Shown here one piece after another: positions 1-7,657 of a stretch of 64,000 bases of DNA. The position numbers and the translations under genes were made by a program. The DNA is from Vibrio tritonius. Lineage in GTDB: Bacteria; Pseudomonadota; Gammaproteobacteria; Enterobacterales; Vibrionaceae. The notes beneath the pieces are model-generated. The model saw only the letters and a list, made by a program, of their open reading frames with translations. It did not search any database and was not told the origin of the DNA. How positions within the stretch are numbered: position 1 is the first letter of the stretch; each line of letters opens with the position of its first letter. The DNA lies in NCBI RefSeq assembly GCF_001547935.1, contig NZ_AP014635.1, positions 1,860,001 to 1,924,000 on the forward strand, in the 5' to 3' direction.

Positions 1-1
1 A

Positions 2-268
2 CACCAGATTGAGTGGGTGGACGAGCAGAAAAATTTCTCACTACTTAGAGACAAACTACCTTTGTCTTTCACTCTGACTATCTGTGCCGTTTTAATTGGA
101 GGGGGTATTGTTCTGAAAAATTGGCATGCCGATAGCAATATGAGCACAGAGCAAGCACTTCCTGAAACAACCACTACTTGCTTCTTAGTTACCGTAAAAA
201 GTCTAGACTCAGCCAACGCTCAGACTCATCGCTGTGAACTCCCTCAACCAACAGAGCCAGGACACTAA
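2..268 (+). CDS. C-terminal part of a single-pass membrane protein, cut by the window edge
   Basis: The frame is open from base 2, so the true start is probably outside the window; a GTG at 17 is the first internal start and has no convincing ribosome site. The visible part has a short polar stretch, one membrane segment (LTICAVLIGGGIVL), then about 45 polar residues with two cysteines (TTCFLV and HRCELP). A cytoplasmic N-terminus, one helix and a short Cys-pair periplasmic tail would suit a ToxR/CadC-like membrane regulator, but no DNA-binding part is visible. The function is not assigned. A terminator follows at once. Confidence 0.45.
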   Translation, partial: HQIEWVDEQKNFSLLRDKLPLSFTLTICAVLIGGGIVLKNWHADSNMSTEQALPETTTTCFLVTVKSLDSANAQTHRCELPQPTEPGH

Positions 269-290
269 TCCTGATGCCAAATAGTCAACA

Positions 291-317
291 AAGGGATGAG
301 ACATTCATCCCTTTTTC
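291..317 (+). terminator. Rho-independent terminator
   Basis: A 9-bp stem, AAGGGATGA paired with TCATCCCTT, with a short loop is followed by a T run. It lies 22 bp after the stop of the edge gene. Confidence 0.8.
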
Positions 318-344
318 CCCTGTCATTACTATACTGATATCAAT

Positions 345-440
345 TATGCTCTAACTCATTTGGGGGCACTTTTGCGTTAGAAAGTGCCCACTGTGAAGGT
401 TCTGGACAGAAATGAGCTAGAACTAATGCTCTAAATCGTT
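345..440. repeat. Nested inverted repeat, mobile-element-like scar
   Basis: An inner hairpin (GGGCACTTT at 364-372 with AAAGTGCCC at 381-389) lies inside a wider inverted repeat, TCTAACTCATTT on the left and AAATGAGCTAGA on the right, with one mismatch. The string ATGCTCTAA occurs on both sides as a short direct repeat. No protein is encoded. It could be a small non-autonomous element or the scar of one. The rest of 318-576 holds nothing recognisable. Confidence 0.4.
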
Positions 441-576
441 TCCGTCAGATTGGGTCAAGTATATAGAAGCCATACTCGTTTGTATGTACTAAAATTCCTC
501 GCGAGTATCACGCTCTTCATATTCTGGGAAATCAATTTCGATGAGGCCGTCATCATTAAGGACAAACAATACGCTT

Positions 577-831
577 TCATTCATTCATATCAGAGCAACC
601 ACGATAGACTTCCCAATCGTATGAATAATCGAGTTGATATTGATTACAGCCCACAAAAGAAATGTTTTCGACTTCTATACCATTAACATTGTGAGCCATA
701 TGATCTATATGAGATAGATCCGGGATAAGTTTCTGTTCAAAGTCACTTTTGCTTTCAGATAGAAATCTAGTTAACTCTTCGCACAAGTGAACGCCGTTAA
801 CTAAGGGTTGGGATGAACTAGAAAAAAACAC
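577..831 (-). CDS. Small hypothetical protein
   Basis: About 84 residues if read from the GTG at 831, which has GGAG nine bases upstream; a TTG at 837 is the other choice. The product is soluble and acidic, with no signal peptide or membrane helix. I do not recognise a family. The opposite strand carries an overlapping open frame (450-686) with poorer protein character, so this strand is preferred. It is an isolated gene beside an acyltransferase in an accessory region, and it could be a remnant. Confidence 0.4.
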   Translation of the reverse strand: MFFSSSSQPLVNGVHLCEELTRFLSESKSDFEQKLIPDLSHIDHMAHNVNGIEVENISFVGCNQYQLDYSYDWEVYRGCSDMNE

Positions 832-974
832 TTTCAAATACTCCGAAACCTAATTTAATTTTGGTACTAACGCCGCAAACAGTGGCGCTAACACCAATGC
901 CGCAACAACAAAAAACCTTTAAACCACACACACCCAAGCATTAAGCGTCCATTCATTTGCTTGTATGTCTGTAC

Positions 975-1472
975 TTACGGCAAGTCTCTTAACTTTCTAG
1001 CCGGATTTCCTGCATAGATCCCTTTCTTGGTAATGTCCTTAGTCACAACACTACCCGCACCAATAACTACGCCTTCGCATATGCTAACTGGCAACACTGT
1101 CGCATTAGAGCCAATTGTAACGTTGTTAGCTATCACTGTACGCTCCCAATTATCTGGATTTGGGTCTGGTTTGCCATTCTTGAAAAGATCGTTTGCAAAC
1201 ATAACCCCATGACCGATGAAGCAATCGTCGCCAATGGTGACATACTCACAAATAAAAGTATGTGACTGTATTTTTGTCCGAGCGCCAATTACGGAGTTCT
1301 TCTGGATTTCAACAAAAGGGCCAATAAACACGTCATTCTTCAGCTCGCAACCATAAACATTAGAAGGCTTGATAACCGTTACATTCTCGCCACAGATAAT
1401 ATCTTTAACTTGAACTTCTAAAACTTTTGGACTTGGCATTCTACCTCCGAACGCTATAAGACTTTTGTTCAC
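975..1472 (-). CDS. Left-handed beta-helix (hexapeptide) acyltransferase
   Basis: The protein of 165 residues consists almost wholly of hexapeptide-repeat sequence ([LIV]-G-x4), for example VFIGPFVEIQ, VTIGDDCFIGHGVMF and VVIGAGSVVTKDI, and ends in the typical YAGNPARKLR motif. Such enzymes move an acetyl or other acyl group from CoA to an amino sugar or sugar nucleotide, usually for O-antigen or capsule. The acceptor cannot be told. The GTG at 1472 has AGGAG eight bases before it; an ATG at 1439 with GGAGGT just upstream is an equally good start. No glycan genes are adjacent, so it looks like an orphan. Confidence 0.85.
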   Translation of the reverse strand: MNKSLIAFGGRMPSPKVLEVQVKDIICGENVTVIKPSNVYGCELKNDVFIGPFVEIQKNSVIGARTKIQSHTFICEYVTIGDDCFIGHGVMFANDLFKNGKPDPNPDNWERTVIANNVTIGSNATVLPVSICEGVVIGAGSVVTKDITKKGIYAGNPARKLRDLP

Positions 1473-1702
1473 TTTTCACACTCCTATCATGTAACCTTTC
1501 CAATCAAAGTTCAATTAATAATCAATAGGTTAATAAGAAATTATGGATGTTAAATTTCAAAATGACGCAGAAGTTCTAAAAAGCTTACGTCGACACTCCC
1601 TCAGATAACTACAGGTAAGGCAAACGTACAATCACAGATTATGAGTAAACTTTCGAGCTGAGAAGGAATGGGGCAATTCCGTGCTAGCAAAGATTTCAAA
1701 GT

Positions 1703-1848
1703 AAGCAGAAAAAACACGTTTAAAAGGTTGTTTATGACTAATGTAAAGATGTGTCTTTTCTTTGTCGTTTTTATTAGCAGTGGTACGGATAGTCCATTTG
1801 CTTGGCAATCTTAATTCGCGCATCCTTTCCGGCTAATCGCTCAACCAG
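1703..1848. repeat. Source copy of the DJ-1 gene-end duplication
   Basis: This stretch, covering the last 24 or so codons of the DJ-1/PfpI gene and about 70 bp beyond it, recurs at 4451-4593 with scattered substitutions and small indels. Apart from this, 1473-1773 holds no gene. Confidence 0.8.
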
Positions 1849-2337
1849 AAATAATCCCAAATCAATAGAAGACGACACTCCCCTTCCGGTCACTACATCA
1901 CCTTCATCCACTATGCGGCTATCATGTACAGTTTTGCAGTACGGTGCTAACTCTTCGAATGCGTTAGGGTGCGTGGTTGCGCACTTATCAAAAAGAAAGC
2001 CAGCAGCTCCTAATAAAAGAGCACCAGTACAAACCGAAACCTTTAACTTTGCAGACTGACTTGTTCTTAACCATTCAATAAATCCACTATCGTATTGAAG
2101 AGTGCGAGTTCCAAATCCACCAGGGACGTAAATCAAATCGTACCCTGCCAATGACATACCAACCTTGGTGGGAATAAAAGCGAGCCCCTTATCATCAGCA
2201 ATGTCTTGTGTATACGAGCACATATCCCATTCTAAATCAGGCAAAATATTCATAGATTTTAAACGAGTGATCGCATCATAAGCACCGATAAGATCTAATG
2301 CTGTCATTTGATTAAAAATGATAAAGGCAACTTTCAT
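1774..2337 (-). CDS. DJ-1/PfpI family protein, isocyanide hydratase-like
   Basis: The protein of 187 residues has the DJ-1/PfpI flavodoxin-like fold. The nucleophile elbow is V-C-T-G-A-L-L-L-G-A-A-G, preceded by the family motif YVPGGFGTR, and an acidic residue sits early in ALDLIGAYDA, as in InhA (cyclohexyl-isocyanide hydratase) and the GATase1-like domains of some AraC regulators. The start chosen is the ATG at 2337, which has AAAGGAT six bases upstream; ten extra residues of open frame lie before it. No AraC half is attached. Substrate unknown. The gene's 3' end has been copied to 4.5 kb. Confidence 0.85.
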   Translation of the reverse strand: MKVAFIIFNQMTALDLIGAYDAITRLKSMNILPDLEWDMCSYTQDIADDKGLAFIPTKVGMSLAGYDLIYVPGGFGTRTLQYDSGFIEWLRTSQSAKLKVSVCTGALLLGAAGFLFDKCATTHPNAFEELAPYCKTVHDSRIVDEGDVVTGRGVSSSIDLGLFLVERLAGKDARIKIAKQMDYPYHC

Positions 2338-2557
2338 AGATATATCCTTTAATCTTGAAATAAACACACGTCATTGGCGTTATCTACTTGCTCAAATCCT
2401 GTTACAGCGGCTAAGGCATCGATACGTCTGGCTTAGTTGAGGTCTGATGATGTTGTATTGCTTAATCGTTGGGAAATAGTCCGCCTTTCCAACACCATAT
2501 ACAACTCATATCATAAATAATGTATGTTCATCATCTATCAATCTGATTTCAAAGTGA

Positions 2558-2735
2558 TAAGACTCTTCAGACTGACAAAAAGCACCTAAATAACTTACCT
2601 TCAGCGCAAATTCTTTGGCTTCCCCCCTCTAACTCCCCCCTGGTTTGGCGACATCGTCAAACGGGATTTTATTGCAGGGGGGAGAACGGGGTTTGCGCTT
2701 GGGGTATAAACACCGAGAGGAAATCAGCAAGGCAG
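2558..2735. repeat. Dispersed hairpin repeat, copy 1
   Basis: The core reads CCCCCCTGGTTTG, loop, CAAAC, then CAGGGGGG, so a long stem-loop can form. The flanks (ATAAGACTCTTC upstream, GTAAACAC/GAAATCAGCAAG-type sequence downstream) match the copy at 5231-5398. It has no coding frame. The core is shared with the tandem blocks at 9 and 14 kb. Confidence 0.85.
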
Positions 2736-2792
2736 AGTGTGTAATCAAAAGTCAGGACTAGGCTCGTCATCATAGTGAAAGCATACAGCTGA

Positions 2793-3059
2793 GCATTCGA
2801 ACAACCGTTTCGTAAGCTCTATTACAACCTCACCATTACCGCGTCGCCATTGATTGTTTCCTTTGTGATCGGCGGCTTTGAAACGCTAGGATTACTTACC
2901 GAAAAAGGCCACTGGCACTCCACTTTCAGCGATTGGGTAATGAGCGCCAACGACCAACTCGGCGATATCGGCTTCTGGATTGTAGGCATTATGATCGCCT
3001 GTTGGGTAGTGTCGCTGTTGAACTATCGATTGCGCGGGTATCATAGGTTGGTGGGGTGA
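2793..3059 (+). pseudogene. C-terminal remnant of a HoxN/NixA-type nickel/cobalt transporter
   Basis: Translation after a TGA stop gives AFEQPFRKLYYNLTIT, then two membrane segments with VIGGFETLGL and GDIGFWIVGIMIACW, ending in LLNYRLRGY. This is the end of NiCoT family permeases, whose full length is about 330-370 residues with eight helices. Only about 85 residues remain and there is no start codon in context (TTG at 2850 only), so the gene is a fragment. It lies right after a repeat copy, which fits loss of the 5' part by recombination at the repeat. Confidence 0.8.
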
Positions 3060-3634
3060 ATAAGCACTTTCCGTTGAAATTTACTGATGGAAATAAGAAG
3101 TTAAATTCGGGCCAAATTGATGGTGTTAAACGTTATTTTAATATGCAAGAACAAGCTATTGAACTTGGTCTGTAATCTCTTGAATCGACTCTAAAGGACT
3201 ATCACCATGTACTTTTATTGTAACGTGTAAAATGCTAACCGGAGATATATCGGAACGCCATTATTGATATTAAAACGATTAATCGAGATTTTTAATACAA
3301 TTATCACGAGAAAGAAAAACAAGCCAAATATAATTAAAATAAAGGTATTAAAAAAGAAAAATAAATAAATTATGCCTAAGTAATGGATGGCAATAAAGTT
3401 GTATCATATAGTCTAAGGTGATATTTAAAATTAGAAACACCAACAATCCTTCAAACAAGATTTATAGCATTTCTAATTCAAAAAATTCAGTTGACTGATT
3501 GTTGTAAAAATAATTGGCCTTTTATCAATAATTAATAAAGTTTGGATTAATTTACCTAGATGATTTAGGGGATAAATAATGAACACTCTCCAATTGGATA
3601 ACATTAATTCTCTTTCCAAATATTTAACCGTAAA
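3060..3634. other. AT-rich stretch without a supported gene
   Basis: A 39-codon frame (3056-3175, GTG start overlapping the transporter stop) exists but has no support beyond being open. The rest is very AT-rich and holds no clear hairpin or repeat. Confidence 0.5.
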
Positions 3635-4303
3635 CTAATTAAATTCACTCACATTGCCATCCACTACAACCTTCATAGTAACTGTATAATTTTCAACTCT
3701 AGCTTTAATATTTACTACACCTCTTGATATTGCTGAAATTTTGCATCCACTGACTGAATCTTCTAATAATACTATTTCATTTGCATTTTTTCCCTTTGTT
3801 ATTGATGTTGGTAATAATTCTAAACATTTTGGTCTCATGTAGCCTTTATATCCATCTGAATATTTCAAAAGTATGTTAGGAAAATCCTTAGACGTTTGAC
3901 CATTTTCTATAGAAGAATATATCCCCATAGTATCAAAATTAATACGTACACTCATCAGTTTAGATTTAACATGAGTGTGATCAATATCAATAATATTTGA
4001 TTTGTAACTTTTTCCGTTTATAAATGCTATTGCGTAGAATTTTGTAGTTCCAATCAATAATTTATTTGAATTAATTTCAAAAGCATATGGCTTATAGGTA
4101 TCTATATAATCAAATCCACTATTAGTCGATAGGAACCTAACTATAACACCATCTGGTATTTTTCCTCCGTCATTATCTATCAATAGGTTAATCTTTACCA
4201 CTTCATTGTATGAATACGTTTTCTTTTCTGATTCCAGATTTAGAGAAATAGCATTTGAATAACAACTTATAAAAACCATTATAAATAAAATATGTTTTTT
4301 CAT
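3635..4303 (-). CDS. Exported hypothetical protein with beta-rich repeats
   Basis: The protein of 222 residues begins with a signal peptide (MKKHILFIMVFISCYSNA) and is then rich in beta-type sequence. Two stretches resemble Ig-like or invasin-like modules, one near residues 20-110 and one near 115-215 with a cysteine pair (PKCLEL and SGCKIS), as in Big_2-type domains. It is probably periplasmic or surface-bound. Base composition is much more AT-rich than in neighbours, which suggests acquisition by transfer. No partner genes are adjacent. Family not recognised. Confidence 0.6.
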   Translation of the reverse strand: MKKHILFIMVFISCYSNAISLNLESEKKTYSYNEVVKINLLIDNDGGKIPDGVIVRFLSTNSGFDYIDTYKPYAFEINSNKLLIGTTKFYAIAFINGKSYKSNIIDIDHTHVKSKLMSVRINFDTMGIYSSIENGQTSKDFPNILLKYSDGYKGYMRPKCLELLPTSITKGKNANEIVLLEDSVSGCKISAISRGVVNIKARVENYTVTMKVVVDGNVSEFN

Positions 4304-4450
4304 TTAATATCAATCCACTGATAACGAGGGTCAAGTCTCGCATTTTGATAATCATAACTTTCCGTAGGGCAATCCTATACTAACAAGGTATTCATTAACG
4401 ATATCGCTAACTTGAAATGTGTAATTCTGTGCGATCGAACATCTCAAATT

Positions 4451-4593
4451 AAGCAGAAAACACGTTTAAAAGGTTGTTTATGACTAATTTAAAGATATGT
4501 GTTTTCTTTATTGTGTTTGTTAGCAGTGGTACGGATAGTCCATTTGCTTGGCAATCTTAATTCGCGCATCCTTTCCGGCTAGTCTTCAACCAG
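4451..4593 (-). pseudogene. Duplicated 3' end of the DJ-1/PfpI gene
   Basis: The minus strand from about 4588 to the TAA at 4520-4522 encodes the same ending as the gene at 1774-2337 (IKIAKQMDYPYHC). Upstream codons are lost where the match breaks into a hairpin-repeat fragment at about 4594. Downstream flank is also copied. It cannot be expressed as a protein. Confidence 0.8.
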
Positions 4594-4595
4594 AC

Positions 4596-4634
4596 TAACT
4601 CCCCTCTAGTTTGGCTACATCATCAAACAGGATT
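4596..4634. repeat. Partial dispersed hairpin repeat, copy 2
   Basis: About 39 bp match the left arm and loop of the repeat (TAACTCCCC, then TAGTTTGGCTACATC, then CAAACAGGATT). The right G-rich arm is missing. It is fused directly to the DJ-1 fragment, which marks a recombination joint. Confidence 0.7.
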
Positions 4635-4679
4635 AGGCACAGTTCCGGTATTAGTGTTAAAAATAGCAACGCTAAATAC

Positions 4680-4711
4680 AAAAATACACCACCTGATAGC
4701 AGGTGGTGTAG
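4680..4711 (-). terminator. Rho-independent terminator of the 4717-5058 gene
   Basis: Read on the minus strand, TACACCACCTG pairs with CAGGTGGTGTA around a CTAT loop, followed by TTTTTG. It starts just after the stop codon. Confidence 0.85.
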
Positions 4712-4716
4712 CGTAT

Positions 4717-5058
4717 TTATCTACAAGGCGGATATTTAGCCTGAATGAATTTCACCATCAGTATGCCCGCAGGGAAATCTTTGAACTTTTGTTGCGCCGG
4801 CTGACGTACCCAATCGTACATTTCATCAAACTTTTGCCCCAAGTTCAGTTGGTTATATTGATCATGGCAGTATGACTCAATGGCTGCCGAGGACAACCCC
4901 GCTTCAACGCCCCAGAAAAATAGCCTGCCAGAATCGGGATCACCCTTGGAGAGATCCACCCACTGCCCGAATGTCACGCCTATCGCCGACGATGAAAATG
5001 ATGCAGAACATAGTGATAGCAATAGAACAAACTTAACCAATTTTGAATAAATTTTCAT
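4717..5058 (-). CDS. Small exported protein of unknown function
   Basis: The protein of 113 residues has a clear signal peptide (positively charged start, core VKFVLLLSLCSASFSSSA, cleavage near residue 25). The mature part has one internal cysteine (YCHDQYNQL) and one three residues from the end (PPCR), which could form a disulfide. Tryptophan and aromatic residues are frequent. It resembles small periplasmic hypothetical proteins of Vibrio, but I do not recognise a named family. It has its own terminator and stands alone between repeats. Confidence 0.65.
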   Translation of the reverse strand: MKIYSKLVKFVLLLSLCSASFSSSAIGVTFGQWVDLSKGDPDSGRLFFWGVEAGLSSAAIESYCHDQYNQLNLGQKFDEMYDWVRQPAQQKFKDFPAGILMVKFIQAKYPPCR

Positions 5059-5230
5059 AACAACCTTAACAAAACCTATTTAACTAATTTTTATATTTCA
5101 ATTACCAGATGAGGAATTAGTATTAATATTCTTCAGGGTTATTAAAAGTAAACGAGTTGCATAGCAAGCGTCAATTACATAATTTAAATTCAATCAGTTA
5201 AATACAAGGCAAGCAGAAAACACACCAACA

Positions 5231-5398
5231 TAATAAGACTCTTCGAAAGCCCCAAAATATCTTACCTACAGCGCAAATTCTCTAGCTTCCCCCTCTAACT
5301 CCCCCCTGGTTTGGCTACATCGTCTAACGGGATTTTATTGCAGGGGGGAGAACGGGTTTTGCGCTTGGGTTGTAAACACTGAGAGTAAATCAGCAAGA
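5231..5398. repeat. Dispersed hairpin repeat, copy 3
   Basis: A near full copy of the 2558-2735 element: CCCCCCTGGTTTG arm, loop with ACATCGTC, and CAGGGGGG arm, plus the extended right flank with AAATCAGCAAG. It lies about 50 bp before the first CPBP duplication unit. Confidence 0.85.
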
Positions 5399-5450
5399 TC
5401 CCCTGCTTGTTCATCCAACCATAAGGTTCTAGTGACAGTAAGGTCGATTA

Positions 5451-6459
5451 GCAGGACAGACACCTCAATCAACGGTCAAAGACAACAGACGCCAATTTAT
5501 AAATTCGATCTAAGATTTCTCTCTTCAAATCCAACCGTGCTGGCTTTTCTTACCAATCAGCGATTTATTTCTGGTTGGAAAAGGGTTATAGATTAAGCAC
5601 ATGAGTTAGTTCACCAGCAAGTTCGATTATGCCTTTAGATTTTTCAGCTTCAATTTGGATTGCCCTCGCCTTGGCGATCATTTCGGTTTTTGTTCGTAAA
5701 AATGGCGTCGCCTTGGGTTTACTGGGTGTTGTGTTGGTTTTGGCTGTGCTCTTTGAGCGCCTTACGCTATCAACGGGATTGGGGGTTGGCGTCATACTGT
5801 TAGGTGCATGGAAACTGGGTCACCTCGCGCCGCGCTATGCGGTGCCCAGCGCTATATTGGTGATTGTTTGCTGTCTCGCCTTATTTCCCCATCATGTTCC
5901 CGGATTTCATAACCTGCTTGTGCTCGATAAGGTGATAACAGGGCCACAAAGCCGACCTTTCACCATGTATTTAAACCTCGATAAACCTTTGGCACTGTTT
6001 ATTTTGCTATTGGCTTATCCCCAAATTCTTGGTCAACGCGCAGCGCCTAACCTCAGAGCTATCGCGCTCACTGCCCTTTTGCTCTTCTGTTTACTGCCGA
6101 TTGCGGTATGGTTAGGCGCGCTTAAATATGAATTCTCATTGCCAACATGGTGGTGGCTCTTTGCCATCAATAACTTACTGTTTACGTGCGTGGCTGAAGA
6201 AGCGTTGTTCCGCGGCTACCTGCAACAGCAACTTTGCAGCAAATTGGGGTTAGTCGCAGGCATTGGTATCGCTAGTATTCTGTTTGGACTTGCCCACTTT
6301 GCCGGAGGACCACTATTTGTGATATTCGCAGCCTTAGCCGGCCTCGGCTATGGCTTGATTTTCTATTGGTCACAACGCTTATGGGCAGCAACTCTGGCAC
6401 ACTTTGCTTTTAACTTTCTGCACTTGGTGTTTTTCACCTACCCGATTGCGATCGGTTAG
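5451..6459 (+). repeat. 1,009-bp duplication, unit A
   Basis: Identity with 9586-10594 begins at GCAGGACAGACACCTC and runs to the CPBP stop codon. The offset is 4,135 bp at both ends, so there is no net indel. It includes a conserved 178-bp leader without an obvious ribosome site. Confidence 0.9.
5629..6459 (+). CDS. CPBP family intramembrane metalloprotease, copy A
   Basis: The protein of 276 residues has about eight membrane segments and the three CPBP (CAAX protease and bacteriocin-processing) motifs: E190-E191-x3-R195 in EEALFRGYL, H223 in FGLAHFAGG, and H258-x3-N262 in HFAFN. These glutamates and histidines are the expected catalytic and metal-binding set, so the enzyme should be active in the inner membrane; its substrate is unknown. 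In other bacteria such proteins process peptides or give bacteriocin immunity. The ATG at 5629 has no clear Shine-Dalgarno. A second copy at 9764-10594 differs at about 18 residues, none of them catalytic. Confidence 0.9.
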   Translation: MPLDFSASIWIALALAIISVFVRKNGVALGLLGVVLVLAVLFERLTLSTGLGVGVILLGAWKLGHLAPRYAVPSAILVIVCCLALFPHHVPGFHNLLVLDKVITGPQSRPFTMYLNLDKPLALFILLLAYPQILGQRAAPNLRAIALTALLLFCLLPIAVWLGALKYEFSLPTWWWLFAINNLLFTCVAEEALFRGYLQQQLCSKLGLVAGIGIASILFGLAHFAGGPLFVIFAALAGLGYGLIFYWSQRLWAATLAHFAFNFLHLVFFTYPIAIG

Positions 6460-6490
6460 CACTTCTAGAATTACGTACAAACTTTACAAC

Positions 6491-6505
6491 GTGTACATTG
6501 TACAC
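6491..6505. promoter_or_regulatory. Perfect palindrome, candidate antitoxin operator
   Basis: GTGTACATTGTACAC is a perfect 15-bp inverted repeat about 83 bp before the broken antitoxin gene. Such sites are typical operators of self-regulating HTH antitoxins. Between it and the antitoxin, the frame ending in the TGA that overlaps the ATG reads LINEEKAKLKQLVLLIKGEGK-like sequence, which may be the tail of a lost RelE/HigB toxin. Confidence 0.5.
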
Positions 6506-6587
6506 CACCGCATTTATTGCTCAGTTTAATTAACGAAGAAAAAGCCAAACTAAAGCAACTTGTTCTATTAATCAAAGGAGAGGGAAA

Positions 6588-6874
6588 ATGAGCATTTTTA
6601 ACGAACTTCAAGCCTCCCTTGAAGAAGCTGTAGATATTAGACAAGGTAGAAAAAGCCGGCTCGCGTTACCCGTTACAACGTCGCTGATGTCAAAGCAATT
6701 CGTGAGGATTTGCTCAAAGTCACGCAAGCTGAATTCGCAGCAACAATGGGTGTGAGTGTCGATACTATAAAAAGCTGGGAAAGCAAGCGCCGTAATCCAG
6801 CAGGACTTGCAGCTAAAGTGCTAGCGACAATAAAAGATAACCCTCAAATCTATTCATCTCTGGCTGCACACTAG
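6588..6874 (+). pseudogene. Frameshifted HTH antitoxin (NadS/HigA-like)
   Basis: The first frame gives MSIFNELQASLEEAVDIRQG and then fails; the second frame gives ARVTRYNVADVKAIRED, a helix-turn-helix (TQAEFAATMGVSVDTIKSWE) and the end IYSSLAAH. The reading length is 287 bp, one short of a whole number of codons. The break is at a run of five A residues (6650-6654), where six would restore a 95-residue protein. The gene has a strong ribosome site (AAAGGAGAGGG). The toxin that should precede it is gone apart from a possible tail. A sequencing error in the A run is the main alternative. Confidence 0.8.
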
Positions 6875-6912
6875 TCGTAGCCATGTGAAAAATAACTGAT
6901 TGTTCGGACCCG

Positions 6913-6951
6913 AAAGGAGCGCTGCATTTAATTGATGCAGTGCTCCTTTTT
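6913..6951 (+). terminator. Strong rho-independent terminator
   Basis: AAAGGAGC and GCTGCAT pair with ATGCAG and GCTCCTTTT around a TTAATTG loop. It lies 39 bp after the antitoxin stop and seals the module. Confidence 0.9.
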
Positions 6952-6982
6952 ATAATGCGCGAACAGTACACACACTTAAAAA

Positions 6983-7038
6983 CTATGAGCGAATACGTTC
7001 TCTCTGAAACAGCATCTTTAGGTTACTTGAGTATTAAA
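6983..7038. repeat. Dispersed 56-bp repeat, copy A
   Basis: This stretch (GCGAATAC, then CTGAAACAGCAT, then AGGTTACTTG) matches 58511-58566 at 48 of 56 positions. It is non-coding in both places. Confidence 0.75.
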
Positions 7039-7081
7039 GCTCAAAGATAGTTTTCGCTGTTGGGATATCTAAACACAAGAA

Positions 7082-7648
7082 TTAAAAGTTAGGCTTATAT
7101 TCAAAAGCACTTGCGGCCTTACTATCAAAAAACTCTTTAATATATTTTTTTCTCGTTAGGATAGCATTAACCAGATTATTGGGGAAAACCTGAATACCGG
7201 TATTAAAATGCTGAACATTTGAGTTGTAAATTCGAATTGCTGCCCCAACATTTTCTTCTTGCTCACTGATTTCCTGCATCAGAGAGCTATAAATATCGGT
7301 AGCTTTTAATTCTGGATAAGCTTCAAAGGTCGCGGTTAAGCCACCTGTCAATGAGTGTGTTGCACTTCGTACCTGTTTCAATAGGTCTGTATTAAACTCT
7401 TCGTCTTTACCACTGATATTGGTAAGTGCAGTACGTAACTGGGTGATATTCTTCTGAAGTGAAGATTCAAACTGTTTATACTCCTCACACAACTCAGTTA
7501 AGCGCGGTAAAATATTATCTTTTTGACGTTCTTGTGCAATGATATCAGACCAAGCTTGTTTCGCACGGTTATACCTACCAACAATGTCATTGTGAACACC
7601 GACTACAAACACCACAAAAACAATGATAATGGCCAAAATGATCAACAT
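7082..7648 (-). CDS. lemA: LemA family protein
   Basis: The protein of 188 residues has one N-terminal membrane anchor (LIILAIIIVFVVFVVGV) followed by the LemA all-helical domain, with the usual early VGRYNRAKQAWSDI and the late YNSNVQHFN. LemA proteins are membrane-anchored with a coiled helical domain, usually facing out of the cytoplasm; the function is poorly known. It lies nine bases after the DUF3137-type gene and is transcribed with it, a pairing also seen elsewhere. No terminator is visible downstream. Confidence 0.9.
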   Translation of the reverse strand: MLIILAIIIVFVVFVVGVHNDIVGRYNRAKQAWSDIIAQERQKDNILPRLTELCEEYKQFESSLQKNITQLRTALTNISGKDEEFNTDLLKQVRSATHSLTGGLTATFEAYPELKATDIYSSLMQEISEQEENVGAAIRIYNSNVQHFNTGIQVFPNNLVNAILTRKKYIKEFFDSKAASAFEYKPNF

Positions 7649-7657
7649 ATTGCTTCC

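Noticed and set aside
345..440. Integron attC site
   Set aside because: No recognisable R''/R' core sites and no cassette-like array follows.
450..686. 78-codon frame on the plus strand
   Set aside because: Overlaps the minus-strand gene at 577-831, which has a better ribosome site and more protein-like composition; its N-terminal half may be chance coding.
3056..3175. 39-codon frame with GTG start overlapping the transporter remnant stop
   Set aside because: No ribosome site or recognisable family; may be the end of another lost gene.
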